From an uncultured Campylobacter sp. (GTDB taxonomy: Bacteria; Campylobacterota; Campylobacteria; Campylobacterales; Campylobacteraceae), in contig NZ_CALBWL010000046.1 of NCBI RefSeq assembly GCF_937973075.1, positions 1 to 32,659 on the forward strand: DNA of 32,659 bases, read 5' to 3'. Position numbers and translations under genes: made by a program. The notes under the pieces are model-generated. The model was not told the origin of the DNA, did no database searches, and worked only from the letters and a program-made list of their open reading frames with translations. Below, in pieces: positions 26,814 to 32,659 of the stretch; positions within the stretch are counted from its first letter, which is position 1, and every line of letters begins with the position of its first letter.

Positions 26814-27352
26814 TCATCCTAGGCCACGCGCTCGTGCCCTACGAGCCGCTGCATCTCATCAAAAACGGCGACGAAGTTTTCAAATACGACAATCTGCTCT
26901 TTAAATTTAACGACAGGCTCATCGCCGCGGCGCAAAAGGCGCAGAAAAAATTTAGCGTCATCACGAACGATATAAATGAAATTTTGCTCGCAAACGGTGC
27001 AGGCGCGCGCTTCATCGTCGTGGATAAAAAATCAGCCACGACTGCGCAAAAGCTAGCAAACGATTATCTTTTCGACGCCAAGATTGCGATGTTTATCGGC
27101 TCTGCGCGAGCGTTAAAAAACTTAGCCGAGCTCGGCATCGACGCGGCGATCTTTAAAGACGCGATCGCAAACGCGCCCAAATCGCTACTTGCAAGCATCG
27201 GAGATAGCGTAGGTTTTAAATTTCACTTCGGGCTTCCGAAAAAAGATGAAATTTTCGGCGGCGCGCAAAAGCTCGCGGATAAAATTTCGGCCCTGGATAA
27301 AAAGCTAAGCGCGCCCGCAGCCGGCGAAAAGGACGATATATGGAAAAAATAG
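26810..27352 (+). CDS. Unrecognised 180-residue protein after the zinc-ribbon gene
   Basis: I chose the ATG at 26810, which overlaps the previous TGA and is preceded by AGGGG; an upstream in-frame ATG at 26774 lies inside the zinc-ribbon gene. The product starts MIILGHALVPYEPLHLIKNG and has no signal peptide or membrane helix. The middle alternates short hydrophobic strands with helices (FSVITNDINEILLANG, ARFIVVDKKS, DAKIAMFIGSARAL), suggesting an alpha/beta fold such as a Rossmann or TIM-barrel fragment. The end is Lys/Ala-rich. No catalytic motif is visible, and I do not recognise the family. It is the last gene of the ribA unit. Confidence 0.8.
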   Translation: MIILGHALVPYEPLHLIKNGDEVFKYDNLLFKFNDRLIAAAQKAQKKFSVITNDINEILLANGAGARFIVVDKKSATTAQKLANDYLFDAKIAMFIGSARALKNLAELGIDAAIFKDAIANAPKSLLASIGDSVGFKFHFGLPKKDEIFGGAQKLADKISALDKKLSAPAAGEKDDIWKK

Positions 27353-27896
27353 CAAAATTCTAAGCGAATTTGTTCGCGGGCGTAAAATTTCTATGACTCA
27401 CGCAAATTAAAATTTCGCGCATAATTTTGCCTAGCCTCGCGGCTTAGAATTGCACGCGAGATTTCGCTCACTTACGCGGATCGTAATTCTACGCGGAATT
27501 TTGCACTCTTTCGCAAATTGGAATTTTGCGCGAAATCCCACGCATCCTCTGCGAAATTTTCCCGCTTATTCAATTTAAATTTTACGTAGAATTTCGTCTG
27601 TTCTCGCGACATGAAATTTCAAATATAATTTTACCCTCCCGTGCGATGCGAAATTTTACTAAATTTTCTACGCGCGATATAAAATCTACGTAAATTTTAC
27701 TTGAGTAATTAGCGTAAATAAAATTCCGCCTCTGCCTACGCTTCATAGAATTTCGCGTAAAATTTACCCGCAGAGATGATATAAATTCTTAGTCATTATT
27801 TTAAAATTTACTCGCGTTTTAGCTACTTTTATATGCACGGTAAGGATTTTTTAAAGCTAAAATTTTATATAATTATGCGTTTCAAAAAGGCATATT
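27353..27896. repeat. 0.54-kb spacer packed with AATTTCGC/AATTTTGC words
   Basis: No gene is visible on either strand. The segment is a patchwork of short related words: AAATTTCGCG, GAATTTTGC, GCGAAATTTT, TACGTAGAATTTC and their complements, spaced every 15-40 bases. Many can pair with a neighbour, so hairpins can form throughout. The 13-mer TACGTAGAATTTC (27583-27595) occurs again twice in the spacer at 32100-32628. I cannot say whether this is a repeat family, a decayed array or a skewed composition. Confidence 0.6.
27868..27873 (+). promoter_or_regulatory. TATAAT -10 box for the ClC gene
   Basis: A consensus TATAAT lies 23 bases before the TTG start at 27897, in AT-rich sequence without a clear -35. 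The transcript leader would be only about 15-20 bases, enough for AAAAAGG to act as ribosome binding site. Confidence 0.5.
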
Positions 27897-29099
27897 TTGA
27901 GTACTAAATTCTTTCTAGCGATCCTTGCGATAGGCGTTATAATGGGGCTTTGCGCGGGGCTTTTAAACTTCGGCATCAACGAAATTGAAACTTTTGCTTT
28001 CGGGCATAATGATGAGGAATTTCACATTATTACGGAGCAAACCACTGCGCTTAGGCGCTTTCTTAGCGTCCTCGCAGCTGGCGCAATCGTAACTATAATT
28101 AGAATTCTGCTAATAAGACTAAAACCTTTTCTAAACGTAGCTTCGATGATGGATGGGCAAAATCCGCCGTTTTGGCAAAATTTAATCCACTCGGTTTTGC
28201 AGCTTGCAGCCATCGCCATGGGCGCACCGGTAGGCAGTGAGGCTGCTCCGCGCGAGCTGGGCGGCTTGTTTGCGGCTAAAATTTGCCGCGCCTTAAATAT
28301 CGGTGGAGACGAGCTTCGGCTATTTGTCGCATGCGGCGCAGGAGCGGGACTAGGCGCTGCATATAACGTCCCGTTAGCGGGCGCGCTTTTTAGCCTAGAA
28401 ATTTTGCTTAAAAGCTTTGATACTCGAGCGATTTTATGCGCCTTTGCCACTAGTGCGGTGGCCACAGCTACGGCGGAATTCGGAGCTTCAAAAGAAATTT
28501 ATTACGCGGTTTCAAACTTCGCCCCTACCCCACAGAATTTACTCGCAGCAGCGCTAATCGGGCTTGTCACGGGGGTTGCGGCGAAATACTTCCAAGACGG
28601 GGTGCGCTTGTGCGAAAAGCTGCGCATAAAAAGCCTTAAAATCGCGCTTACACTGCCATTTGCATTCTTGCTTACCGCGGCGATCGGCGCATACGTGCCT
28701 GAAATTTTAGGTAACGGGCGCTCCGCAGCGCAGTTTGCCTTCGACTCCGCGTCCTTTAGCCCGTATTTGCTTGCGATCTTACTTTGCAAAGCGTTTTGCA
28801 TTCTGATGATCTTTCGCTGCGGCGGATATGGCGGCACACTCACGCCGAGTTTCGCGCTGGGTGCAGTTTTGGGGCTATGCGTAGGATTTGCGATCAGCGA
28901 AATTTTACCGATCAGCCTAAGCGCAGCGGGCGTTTGCGGAGGGGCTGCCTTTTTAGCGATCAATCTAAACGCGCCGCTTTGCGCCTTTGCCTTAAGCGCA
29001 GGATTTTGCGGGCTAAATATAAACTCATATTCGGTCGTCGTTTTTAGCATCGTATGCGCCGTGATCGCTAGAAATTTACTGACGAAAAATTTAGCGTAG
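27897..29099 (+). CDS. ClC-family chloride channel or chloride/proton exchanger
   Basis: The 400-residue product is a ClC-type membrane protein with about ten to twelve hydrophobic helices. Three ion-path motifs are visible: GAPVGSEAAP at 109-118 (canonical GxxxGxEGP), GAAYNVPLAGALFSLE at about 153-168, and GGYGGTLTPSF near 308-318. The glutamate that gates the pore in canonical proteins is kept (E115), but the next residue is Ala rather than Gly. There is no cytoplasmic CBS domain. The start is TTG at 27897 with AAGG about eight bases upstream; no nearer ATG fits. Whether it is a channel or an exchanger, and which anion it moves, cannot be told from sequence. It stands alone after a repeat-rich spacer. 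Confidence 0.9.
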   Translation: MSTKFFLAILAIGVIMGLCAGLLNFGINEIETFAFGHNDEEFHIITEQTTALRRFLSVLAAGAIVTIIRILLIRLKPFLNVASMMDGQNPPFWQNLIHSVLQLAAIAMGAPVGSEAAPRELGGLFAAKICRALNIGGDELRLFVACGAGAGLGAAYNVPLAGALFSLEILLKSFDTRAILCAFATSAVATATAEFGASKEIYYAVSNFAPTPQNLLAAALIGLVTGVAAKYFQDGVRLCEKLRIKSLKIALTLPFAFLLTAAIGAYVPEILGNGRSAAQFAFDSASFSPYLLAILLCKAFCILMIFRCGGYGGTLTPSFALGAVLGLCVGFAISEILPISLSAAGVCGGAAFLAINLNAPLCAFALSAGFCGLNINSYSVVVFSIVCAVIARNLLTKNLA

Positions 29100-29148
29100 T
29101 CGCGGCGCTGATAATTCATACGCTGCAAATCTGAATAGACGGGCGCGG

Positions 29149-29208
29149 CAATGATGGTCCGAGAACCTGCCGTCGCGCATAGAGTGAGCGCCATAGGTCG
29201 CATCATTG
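29149..29208. repeat. Long-loop inverted repeat upstream of kbp
   Basis: CAATGATG (29149-29156) and CATCATTG (29201-29208) are perfect inverted arms 44 bases apart. The loop can form smaller hairpins (GGTCC...GGTC-type and CGCGC...GCG-type). It lies between the ClC gene and kbp, about 90 bases before the kbp start. It could be a structured leader or a remnant; there is no match to an RNA family I know. Confidence 0.4.
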
Positions 29209-29264
29209 GGCTAGGTCGGAGCCGTAAGGATATGCGCCTAAGCTGATCGTTGGTAAATTTAAGA

Positions 29265-29270
29265 TAAAAT
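29265..29270 (+). promoter_or_regulatory. Possible -10 box for kbp
   Basis: TAAAAT lies 28 bases before the ATG at 29298, within AAGATAAAATTTTG. The ribosome binding site AAAGGAG follows at the right distance. The -10 match is imperfect and there is no -35. Confidence 0.35.
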
Positions 29271-29297
29271 TTTGCCACTTTAACCAAAGGAGAAAAC

Positions 29298-29720
29298 ATG
29301 GGTTTACTTTCATTCGTAGCCGAAGCAGGCAAGAAACTACTAGGTCTAGGCGATGACGCCAAATCTGTAAAAGACGAGATCGCCGCCAATCTCAGCTCGA
29401 CGCCGGTAGAGGGGCTAGAGGTCGAGGTGCAGGGCGACACCGTCAAAATCAGCGGTAACGCCGATAAGGAAACTCTCGAAAAAGCAGCCCTCATCGCGGG
29501 CAACACCGCAGGCATCAAAAACGTGCAGATCGAGGGCATTAGAGAGGATAGCGCCGAGAACTACTACACCATCGTAAAGGGCGATAACCTATCTAAAATC
29601 GCGAAGAAATTCTACGGCGACGCAAATAAATACAAGGTTATTTTCGACGCCAACCGCGAGGTTATCAAGGACGCGAACCTCATCTATCCGGGACAGAAGA
29701 TCAGAATTCCAAAAGTTTAA
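29298..29720 (+). CDS. kbp: Potassium-binding protein Kbp (BON plus LysM)
   Basis: The 140-residue product matches E. coli Kbp (YgaU) from end to end. It starts MGLLSFVAEAGKKLLG (E. coli MGLFNFVKDAGEKLW), has a BON domain at about 25-85 with VQGDTVKISGNAD, and a LysM domain at about 89-138 that ends YPGQKIRIPK. There is no signal peptide, so it is cytoplasmic, like E. coli Kbp, which binds K+ and is induced by osmotic stress. LysM here does not mean cell-wall binding. AAAGGAG precedes the ATG. It is a single gene with its own promoter and a hairpin after the stop. The family match is strong; potassium binding is by homology. Confidence 0.93.
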   Translation: MGLLSFVAEAGKKLLGLGDDAKSVKDEIAANLSSTPVEGLEVEVQGDTVKISGNADKETLEKAALIAGNTAGIKNVQIEGIREDSAENYYTIVKGDNLSKIAKKFYGDANKYKVIFDANREVIKDANLIYPGQKIRIPKV

Positions 29721-29737
29721 GCTCGCTTTTGAATACT

Positions 29738-29759
29738 GCGGCTTGATTTTGCAAGCCGC
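29738..29759 (+). terminator. Possible terminator of kbp
   Basis: The perfect 8-bp stem GCGGCTTG/CAAGCCGC with a 6-base loop lies 18 bases after the kbp stop. The T-run after it is broken (GGATTTGACTTTTG), so it is a weak intrinsic terminator. Confidence 0.45.
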
Positions 29760-30205
29760 GGATTTGACTTTTGCGCGTATTGCGTTGCGTTCATGCGAGC
29801 CGTGATTTTATCAGCCCGCGGCGCAGTGCGACTTTGGCAAGCTAAATTTTACTAGTTAGCGAGGCCCTGCGGTTTTTTACGCTTTACAGAGTATGATTTT
29901 ACAGACTGGCAGCACGAGCGCGGTTTTTTGCGGGGCGTGATTTTGAGCTGGCTGTGCAGCGCAGTTTTTAAACTATGATTTTATGAACCGATAGCGCGGC
30001 ATGATTGTGTGAGCTATGGATTTTACAGACTGCGGACTTACGAGCCGCGGATTTGCTTTTGTAAGACGGATTTTGATTTTAAGTCGTGACGCAGTTTGGC
30101 GAGCCGTACGACGGCTGATAGTAGATTATCTGCCGCACCTGCGCGCTGCCATCCTATTTGAGAACATATAAAACGCTTTGAAATTCTATTTATAAAGAGC
30201 TAAAT
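29760..30205. repeat. Spacer of degenerate repeats around GATTTTA / GAGCCGCGG
   Basis: No gene is visible. The words TGATTTT or GGATTTT recur about eight times (for example near 29806, 29894, 29939, 29978, 30018, 30068), often followed by ACAGACT or TATGAACC and, further on, ACGAGCCGCGG or similar. The segments at 29893-29931 and 30017-30059 are clear relatives of each other. This looks like a worn tandem array with units of about 40-60 bases, or a region that grew by repeated duplication. Confidence 0.5.
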
Positions 30206-30868
30206 TTGGATAAATTTAAAATCAGCGCTACGCTAGAAAAGACCGAGTCTAGAGACTACGACAAATATCCGATAATCATCAAAGATAACTCGATAGAGAT
30301 GATAAAGCTATATCTGCCGTTTCTATTTCTTTTAGATATTATTTCATACCTCTCTCCATATAGGCATCCCGGAGAGCTAACCAGACGGCCAAAAGAGCTA
30401 GGAAGCTGCTATATTAAATTTAAAAATTCCGCCATAGAGTATTTTTCTACGAAGAAGAATTTGATCTTATTTAAGATAGAACTATCAAATATAGTGGAGA
30501 TTAAACGAACCTTCGGACCTTCCGAATTTCAATCACCGATTGCTACAAAAAAGTTTGGATTTTGCGTCGTTATGATCTACTTCGTTTTGATGTCCGCCGT
30601 TTTTTACTTTAAAGGCTACGCGATAGCCCCATTTATAGTGCCAATAGCATTTGGGCTCGGCATACTCCCGCTACTGATTTTTAGATTGATGAACGGACTA
30701 GGGCTTGGACTGGATATGCTAAGCGGCGATAGTTTGATTATCTTCGATAAGCACTTCATCATCGACGTCTCAATTTTAACGAGCAGGGAATACCAGGAAT
30801 TAAAGACCTATTTTTTACTAAAAACGGGTAAAAATTTAGACAAAATTAGACCACAAATTTTTATATAA
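30206..30868 (+). CDS. Unrecognised membrane protein, TTG start
   Basis: The 220-residue product has hydrophobic segments at about 35-50, 117-136 and 139-160. The last two form a tight helical hairpin (CVVMIYFVLMSAVFY and APFIVPIAFGLGILPLLIF). The soluble parts are Lys/Ile-rich, and the sequence LDKIRPQIFI ends the protein. The start is TTG at 30206 with a weak AAAGAG upstream; the next ATG would be at codon 32, so TTG is preferred but not certain. It looks like small membrane proteins next to immunity or polymorphic toxin genes, but no such partner is here. Its DNA is clearly more AT-rich than its neighbours, which may mean recent acquisition. I do not recognise the family. Confidence 0.7.
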   Translation: MDKFKISATLEKTESRDYDKYPIIIKDNSIEMIKLYLPFLFLLDIISYLSPYRHPGELTRRPKELGSCYIKFKNSAIEYFSTKKNLILFKIELSNIVEIKRTFGPSEFQSPIATKKFGFCVVMIYFVLMSAVFYFKGYAIAPFIVPIAFGLGILPLLIFRLMNGLGLGLDMLSGDSLIIFDKHFIIDVSILTSREYQELKTYFLLKTGKNLDKIRPQIFI

Positions 30869-31040
30869 GCTAGGAGTAAAGAGCGGAATTTTAGACGTAA
30901 AGCAAAAATTTGATAAGCAGCTAAGCGATAAACATTTAGAAAATAGCCTCGTATGAAATCAAAATTTAATAAAGAGTTAGACGGACTAAATTATCTTTTA
31001 AGAGTTAAAAATTTTTAGCAAAAATACCGCTCAAATTTTA

Positions 31041-32099
31041 TTAAATCCAAATCCTCACGTTCAGTTTTAAAATTTTAACGATACTCAAAAAGCTTAAAAT
31101 TTCACTCTTTATTTCGCTTGCGGGATCGCGGCGCAGCACGCTTTCATAGACGCTAGGCTCGAAATTATCGCGCCCGGTGTACACGAAAATATGGATCCGC
31201 CGCTCTCTGATGCTCGCCCAGATCTGCGCTCCGAGCGCGTCGCCCACCGCCAAAAACCGCTCCATAAATGCGGGGGTTAGCACGTACATCGCGTTTTGCG
31301 GCTCATCGCTAAGCACTTTGTATCGCGCGGCAAATTCCACGTTGTCCATCGCAACGGGTTTTAGACCTACGTGCTGTTTATTTTGTATCTCGCGCGGGTA
31401 GATGAAAACGGGTGCGATGATGCGTTTGTTAAATTCCGCTACGAAAAACGCCCCCACAAGCTCGTGCTGCAAATTTTGATGGAAAAAACTCACGTCGCTA
31501 AACTCGAAGCTCACCCCCTGCCACGCGCCGCCTACGCGGTCATTGCCGCGCAGATTTTCGATAAACTCGAACAGATCGCTCTGCACCACGCGCCAAAACG
31601 GTACGCTGCCGTAGGAGACGTATTCGTAGCCGAGCTCGCGCACGAAAGGCGCCAGATAGTGCTGCTTGTAGCTTTGGCGGTATCGCCCCGTAAAGATCTC
31701 TTGCATGCTTTTTACGCCGAGCGCATAAAGCCGCGCCGCTAGCCACACCGCGAGCGCAAGCGCGGCTAAGCCTATCAACGCCTGCGGCAAAGCCGCGGAG
31801 TATTTGAAGATCAAAAACGAGATCGCGACCGCGCCAAATTTCAAAATATTTTCCGTGCCGATGAGATCCTTTTGCCAGCCGTTTAAGTGCACCTCTTTAA
31901 GGCTTACGGCGAGCGAGGCGACCGCCAGCAACACGAGCATCGTCGCGCTAAAGCTCTGCGCGCCCTGCCTATCTGCAAAATACGCGATAGCGCCGAACAC
32001 CGCAAACAAGGCGATCGTGCTTACGGCGACGATAAACTTTAGCTGCTCCACGTGCTTTTTCGCGTCCAGTCGCAGGCGCTCCAGATCATAAATAGTCAA
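31041..32099 (-). CDS. DUF3137 membrane protein
   Basis: The product has four N-terminal hydrophobic segments at about residues 21-41, 50-66, 82-97 and 100-120, then a soluble DUF3137 domain (about 135-352). The domain shows the pattern GxxFEFSDV-x-FF, VFFVAEFNK-like (AFFVAEFNKRIIAPVFIYP), YVLTPAFMERFLA and a closing FEPSVYESVL. DUF3137 proteins have no known function. I chose the TTG ending at 32099 (352 residues) because AGAGGGG lies at good distance; an upstream TTG at 32129 has no such site. It is a single gene, convergent with the unknown membrane protein at 30206-30868. Confidence 0.82.
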   Translation of the reverse strand: MTIYDLERLRLDAKKHVEQLKFIVAVSTIALFAVFGAIAYFADRQGAQSFSATMLVLLAVASLAVSLKEVHLNGWQKDLIGTENILKFGAVAISFLIFKYSAALPQALIGLAALALAVWLAARLYALGVKSMQEIFTGRYRQSYKQHYLAPFVRELGYEYVSYGSVPFWRVVQSDLFEFIENLRGNDRVGGAWQGVSFEFSDVSFFHQNLQHELVGAFFVAEFNKRIIAPVFIYPREIQNKQHVGLKPVAMDNVEFAARYKVLSDEPQNAMYVLTPAFMERFLAVGDALGAQIWASIRERRIHIFVYTGRDNFEPSVYESVLRRDPASEIKSEILSFLSIVKILKLNVRIWI

Positions 32100-32342
32100 A
32101 ATTTCGCCCCTCTTTAAATTTGCCCGCAATTTTAGCGAAATTCTAGGAATTTTGGAATTTCAAAGCTCACTCGTCCGCACATAATGCGAATTTTTTATAT
32201 GAATTGTACACAGCGCCCCAAATTTAAGGATAAATTCAAAACTCTAAGTTTAAAATTTCGCCGTAGCGGGGCGGCGCGCAGAAGTGAAATTTCGCATAAA
32301 AGCAGCGGTAAATTTCGGTGTGCGGAAGTTAAATTACAAGGC

Positions 32343-32432
32343 ATAAATTTGCTACGTAGAATTTTCAAGGCTCGATTCAAAGCGTTATTGGCGCGAGGCT
32401 TGAGATCGGTATAAATTTGCTACGTAGAATTT
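32343..32432. repeat. Pair of 22-bp direct repeats with a CTACGTAG core
   Basis: Bases 32343-32364 and 32411-32432 are identical: ATAAATTTG, then the palindrome CTACGTAG, then AATTT. They are 68 bases apart start to start. The downstream flanks (CAAGGC..., CAAAGCG...) are also related. Part of the unit, TACGTAGAATTTC, is present at 27583-27595. Confidence 0.75.
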
Positions 32433-32505
32433 CAAAGCGGGATTTTCTAGCTAAATTTTTAAAAGCAAATTTCAGTAAAATTTCATGACGCAGAATTTCA
32501 AATTA

Positions 32506-32565
32506 AAATTTTGCAAAGTAAAATTTTGCAAAGTAAAATTTTGCAAAGTAAAATTTTGCAAAGTA
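32506..32565. repeat. Four perfect 15-bp tandem repeats
   Basis: The unit AAATTTTGCAAAGTA occurs four times without a mismatch. Each unit contains the palindrome TTTGCAAA. The array ends 63 bases before the start of the next gene. The absence of mismatches suggests a young or length-variable array. Confidence 0.9.
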
Positions 32566-32628
32566 AATTTCAAAGCGAAATCTCGCGCCAAAAACGTCGC
32601 TGCACGCAAATCAAATCATGGAGCAAAA

Positions 32629-32659
32629 ATGAGATATATTTTCGGGCCCGTCGCCTCGC
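32629..32659 (+). CDS. Start of a probable radical SAM protein (cut by window end)
   Basis: Ten codons are visible, reading MRYIFGPVAS, with GGAG seven bases upstream of the ATG. The pattern I/Y-F-G-P-V-x-S-R is the usual N-terminus of a family of small radical SAM Fe-S proteins whose next part reads RRLGxSLGID. The identification rests on this short match alone. Confidence 0.5.
   Translation, partial: MRYIFGPVAS

Larger units (their letters stand above)
32100..32628. repeat. 0.53-kb spacer with repeated words and a tandem array
   Basis: No gene is supported; frames of 61 and 76 codons at 32184-32414 have Arg/Lys-rich, motif-free translations. Like the spacer at 27353-27896, it is full of AAATTTCGC, AATTTTGCA, and GTAGAATTTC words. 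Within it lie a pair of 22-bp direct repeats (32343-32364, 32411-32432) and a perfect tandem array (32506-32565), listed separately. Confidence 0.55.

Noticed and set aside
27353..27896. CRISPR array
   Set aside because: The repeated words are short (8-13 bases), in both orientations and unevenly spaced; no constant repeat and no unique spacers of equal length.
28502..29539. 345-codon minus-strand frame
   Set aside because: It runs antisense through the ClC gene and kbp, is rich in Ser, Pro, Ala and Arg, and has no motif; it is a shadow of the two real genes.
32184..32414. 76-codon plus-strand frame before the radical SAM gene
   Set aside because: The translation is Arg/Lys-rich and includes the direct repeats; no ribosome binding site of note and no domain.
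32506..32565. Origin-type iterons
   Set aside because: The units contain no DnaA box (TTATCCACA-like), and no replication gene is near; a plain tandem repeat explains the pattern.

Overview
The window looks like a chromosomal piece of a Campylobacter-type epsilonproteobacterium. Three things point there: protein sequences close to the Campylobacter/Helicobacter forms (RpoB, RpoC, EF-Tu, L1, L33); the family DUF2603/UPF0763, known only from this class; and a gene order (Fe-S oxidoreductase, hemN, DUF2603, argF, hemB, ribA, rsmG) that I remember from C. jejuni. Base composition judged by eye is in the mid-40s % GC. That is too high for C. jejuni and fits the oral species around C. gracilis, rectus, showae or curvus. 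The species is inference.

Layout. (1) Bases 1-1534, minus strand: thiol peroxidase tpx with gene-less flanks. (2) Bases 1535-18805, minus strand: one long information-processing cluster, read from high to low coordinates. It starts at a near-perfect sigma70 promoter (18777-18805) and runs tRNA-Thr(TGT), tRNA-Tyr, tRNA-Gly, tRNA-Thr(GGT), tuf, rpmG, tRNA-Trp, secE, nusG, rplK, rplA, rplJ, rplL, rpoB, rpoC, a DoxX-family membrane gene, rpsL, rpsG, fusA. rpoB and rpoC are separate but overlap by 4 bases. A strong hairpin with a T-rich tail sits between rplL and rpoB, and another lies in the rplJ leader. (3) Bases 18843-19722: a divergent small coiled-coil membrane protein, then a 0.6 kb gene-less stretch with a structured element that weakly resembles a cobalamin riboswitch. 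(4) Bases 19723-25408, minus strand: hemB, an antitoxin, a Doc/Fic toxin, argF, DUF2603, hemN and a GlpC-like Fe-S protein, tightly packed or overlapping. (5) Bases 25472-27352, plus strand: ribA, rsmG, a small zinc-ribbon membrane protein and an unrecognised 180-residue protein, all overlapping end to start. (6) Bases 27353-32659: a looser region with a ClC-family transporter, the potassium-binding protein homologue kbp, an unrecognised membrane protein, a DUF3137 membrane protein and the first codons of a probable radical SAM gene. These are separated by 0.4-0.5 kb spacers full of AATTTCGC-type palindromic motifs, degenerate repeats and one perfect 15-bp tandem array.

The genes mostly work in groups: translation and transcription machinery in the big cluster; heme (hemB, hemN), arginine (argF) and riboflavin (ribA) synthesis in the divergent pair of operons. 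The main oddities are a complete Doc toxin-antitoxin pair inside the hemB-argF operon, translationally coupled to argF; the structured RNA with no gene downstream; the DoxX gene inside the rpo-str cluster; an L33 protein that has lost zinc cysteines; and the repeat-rich spacers.
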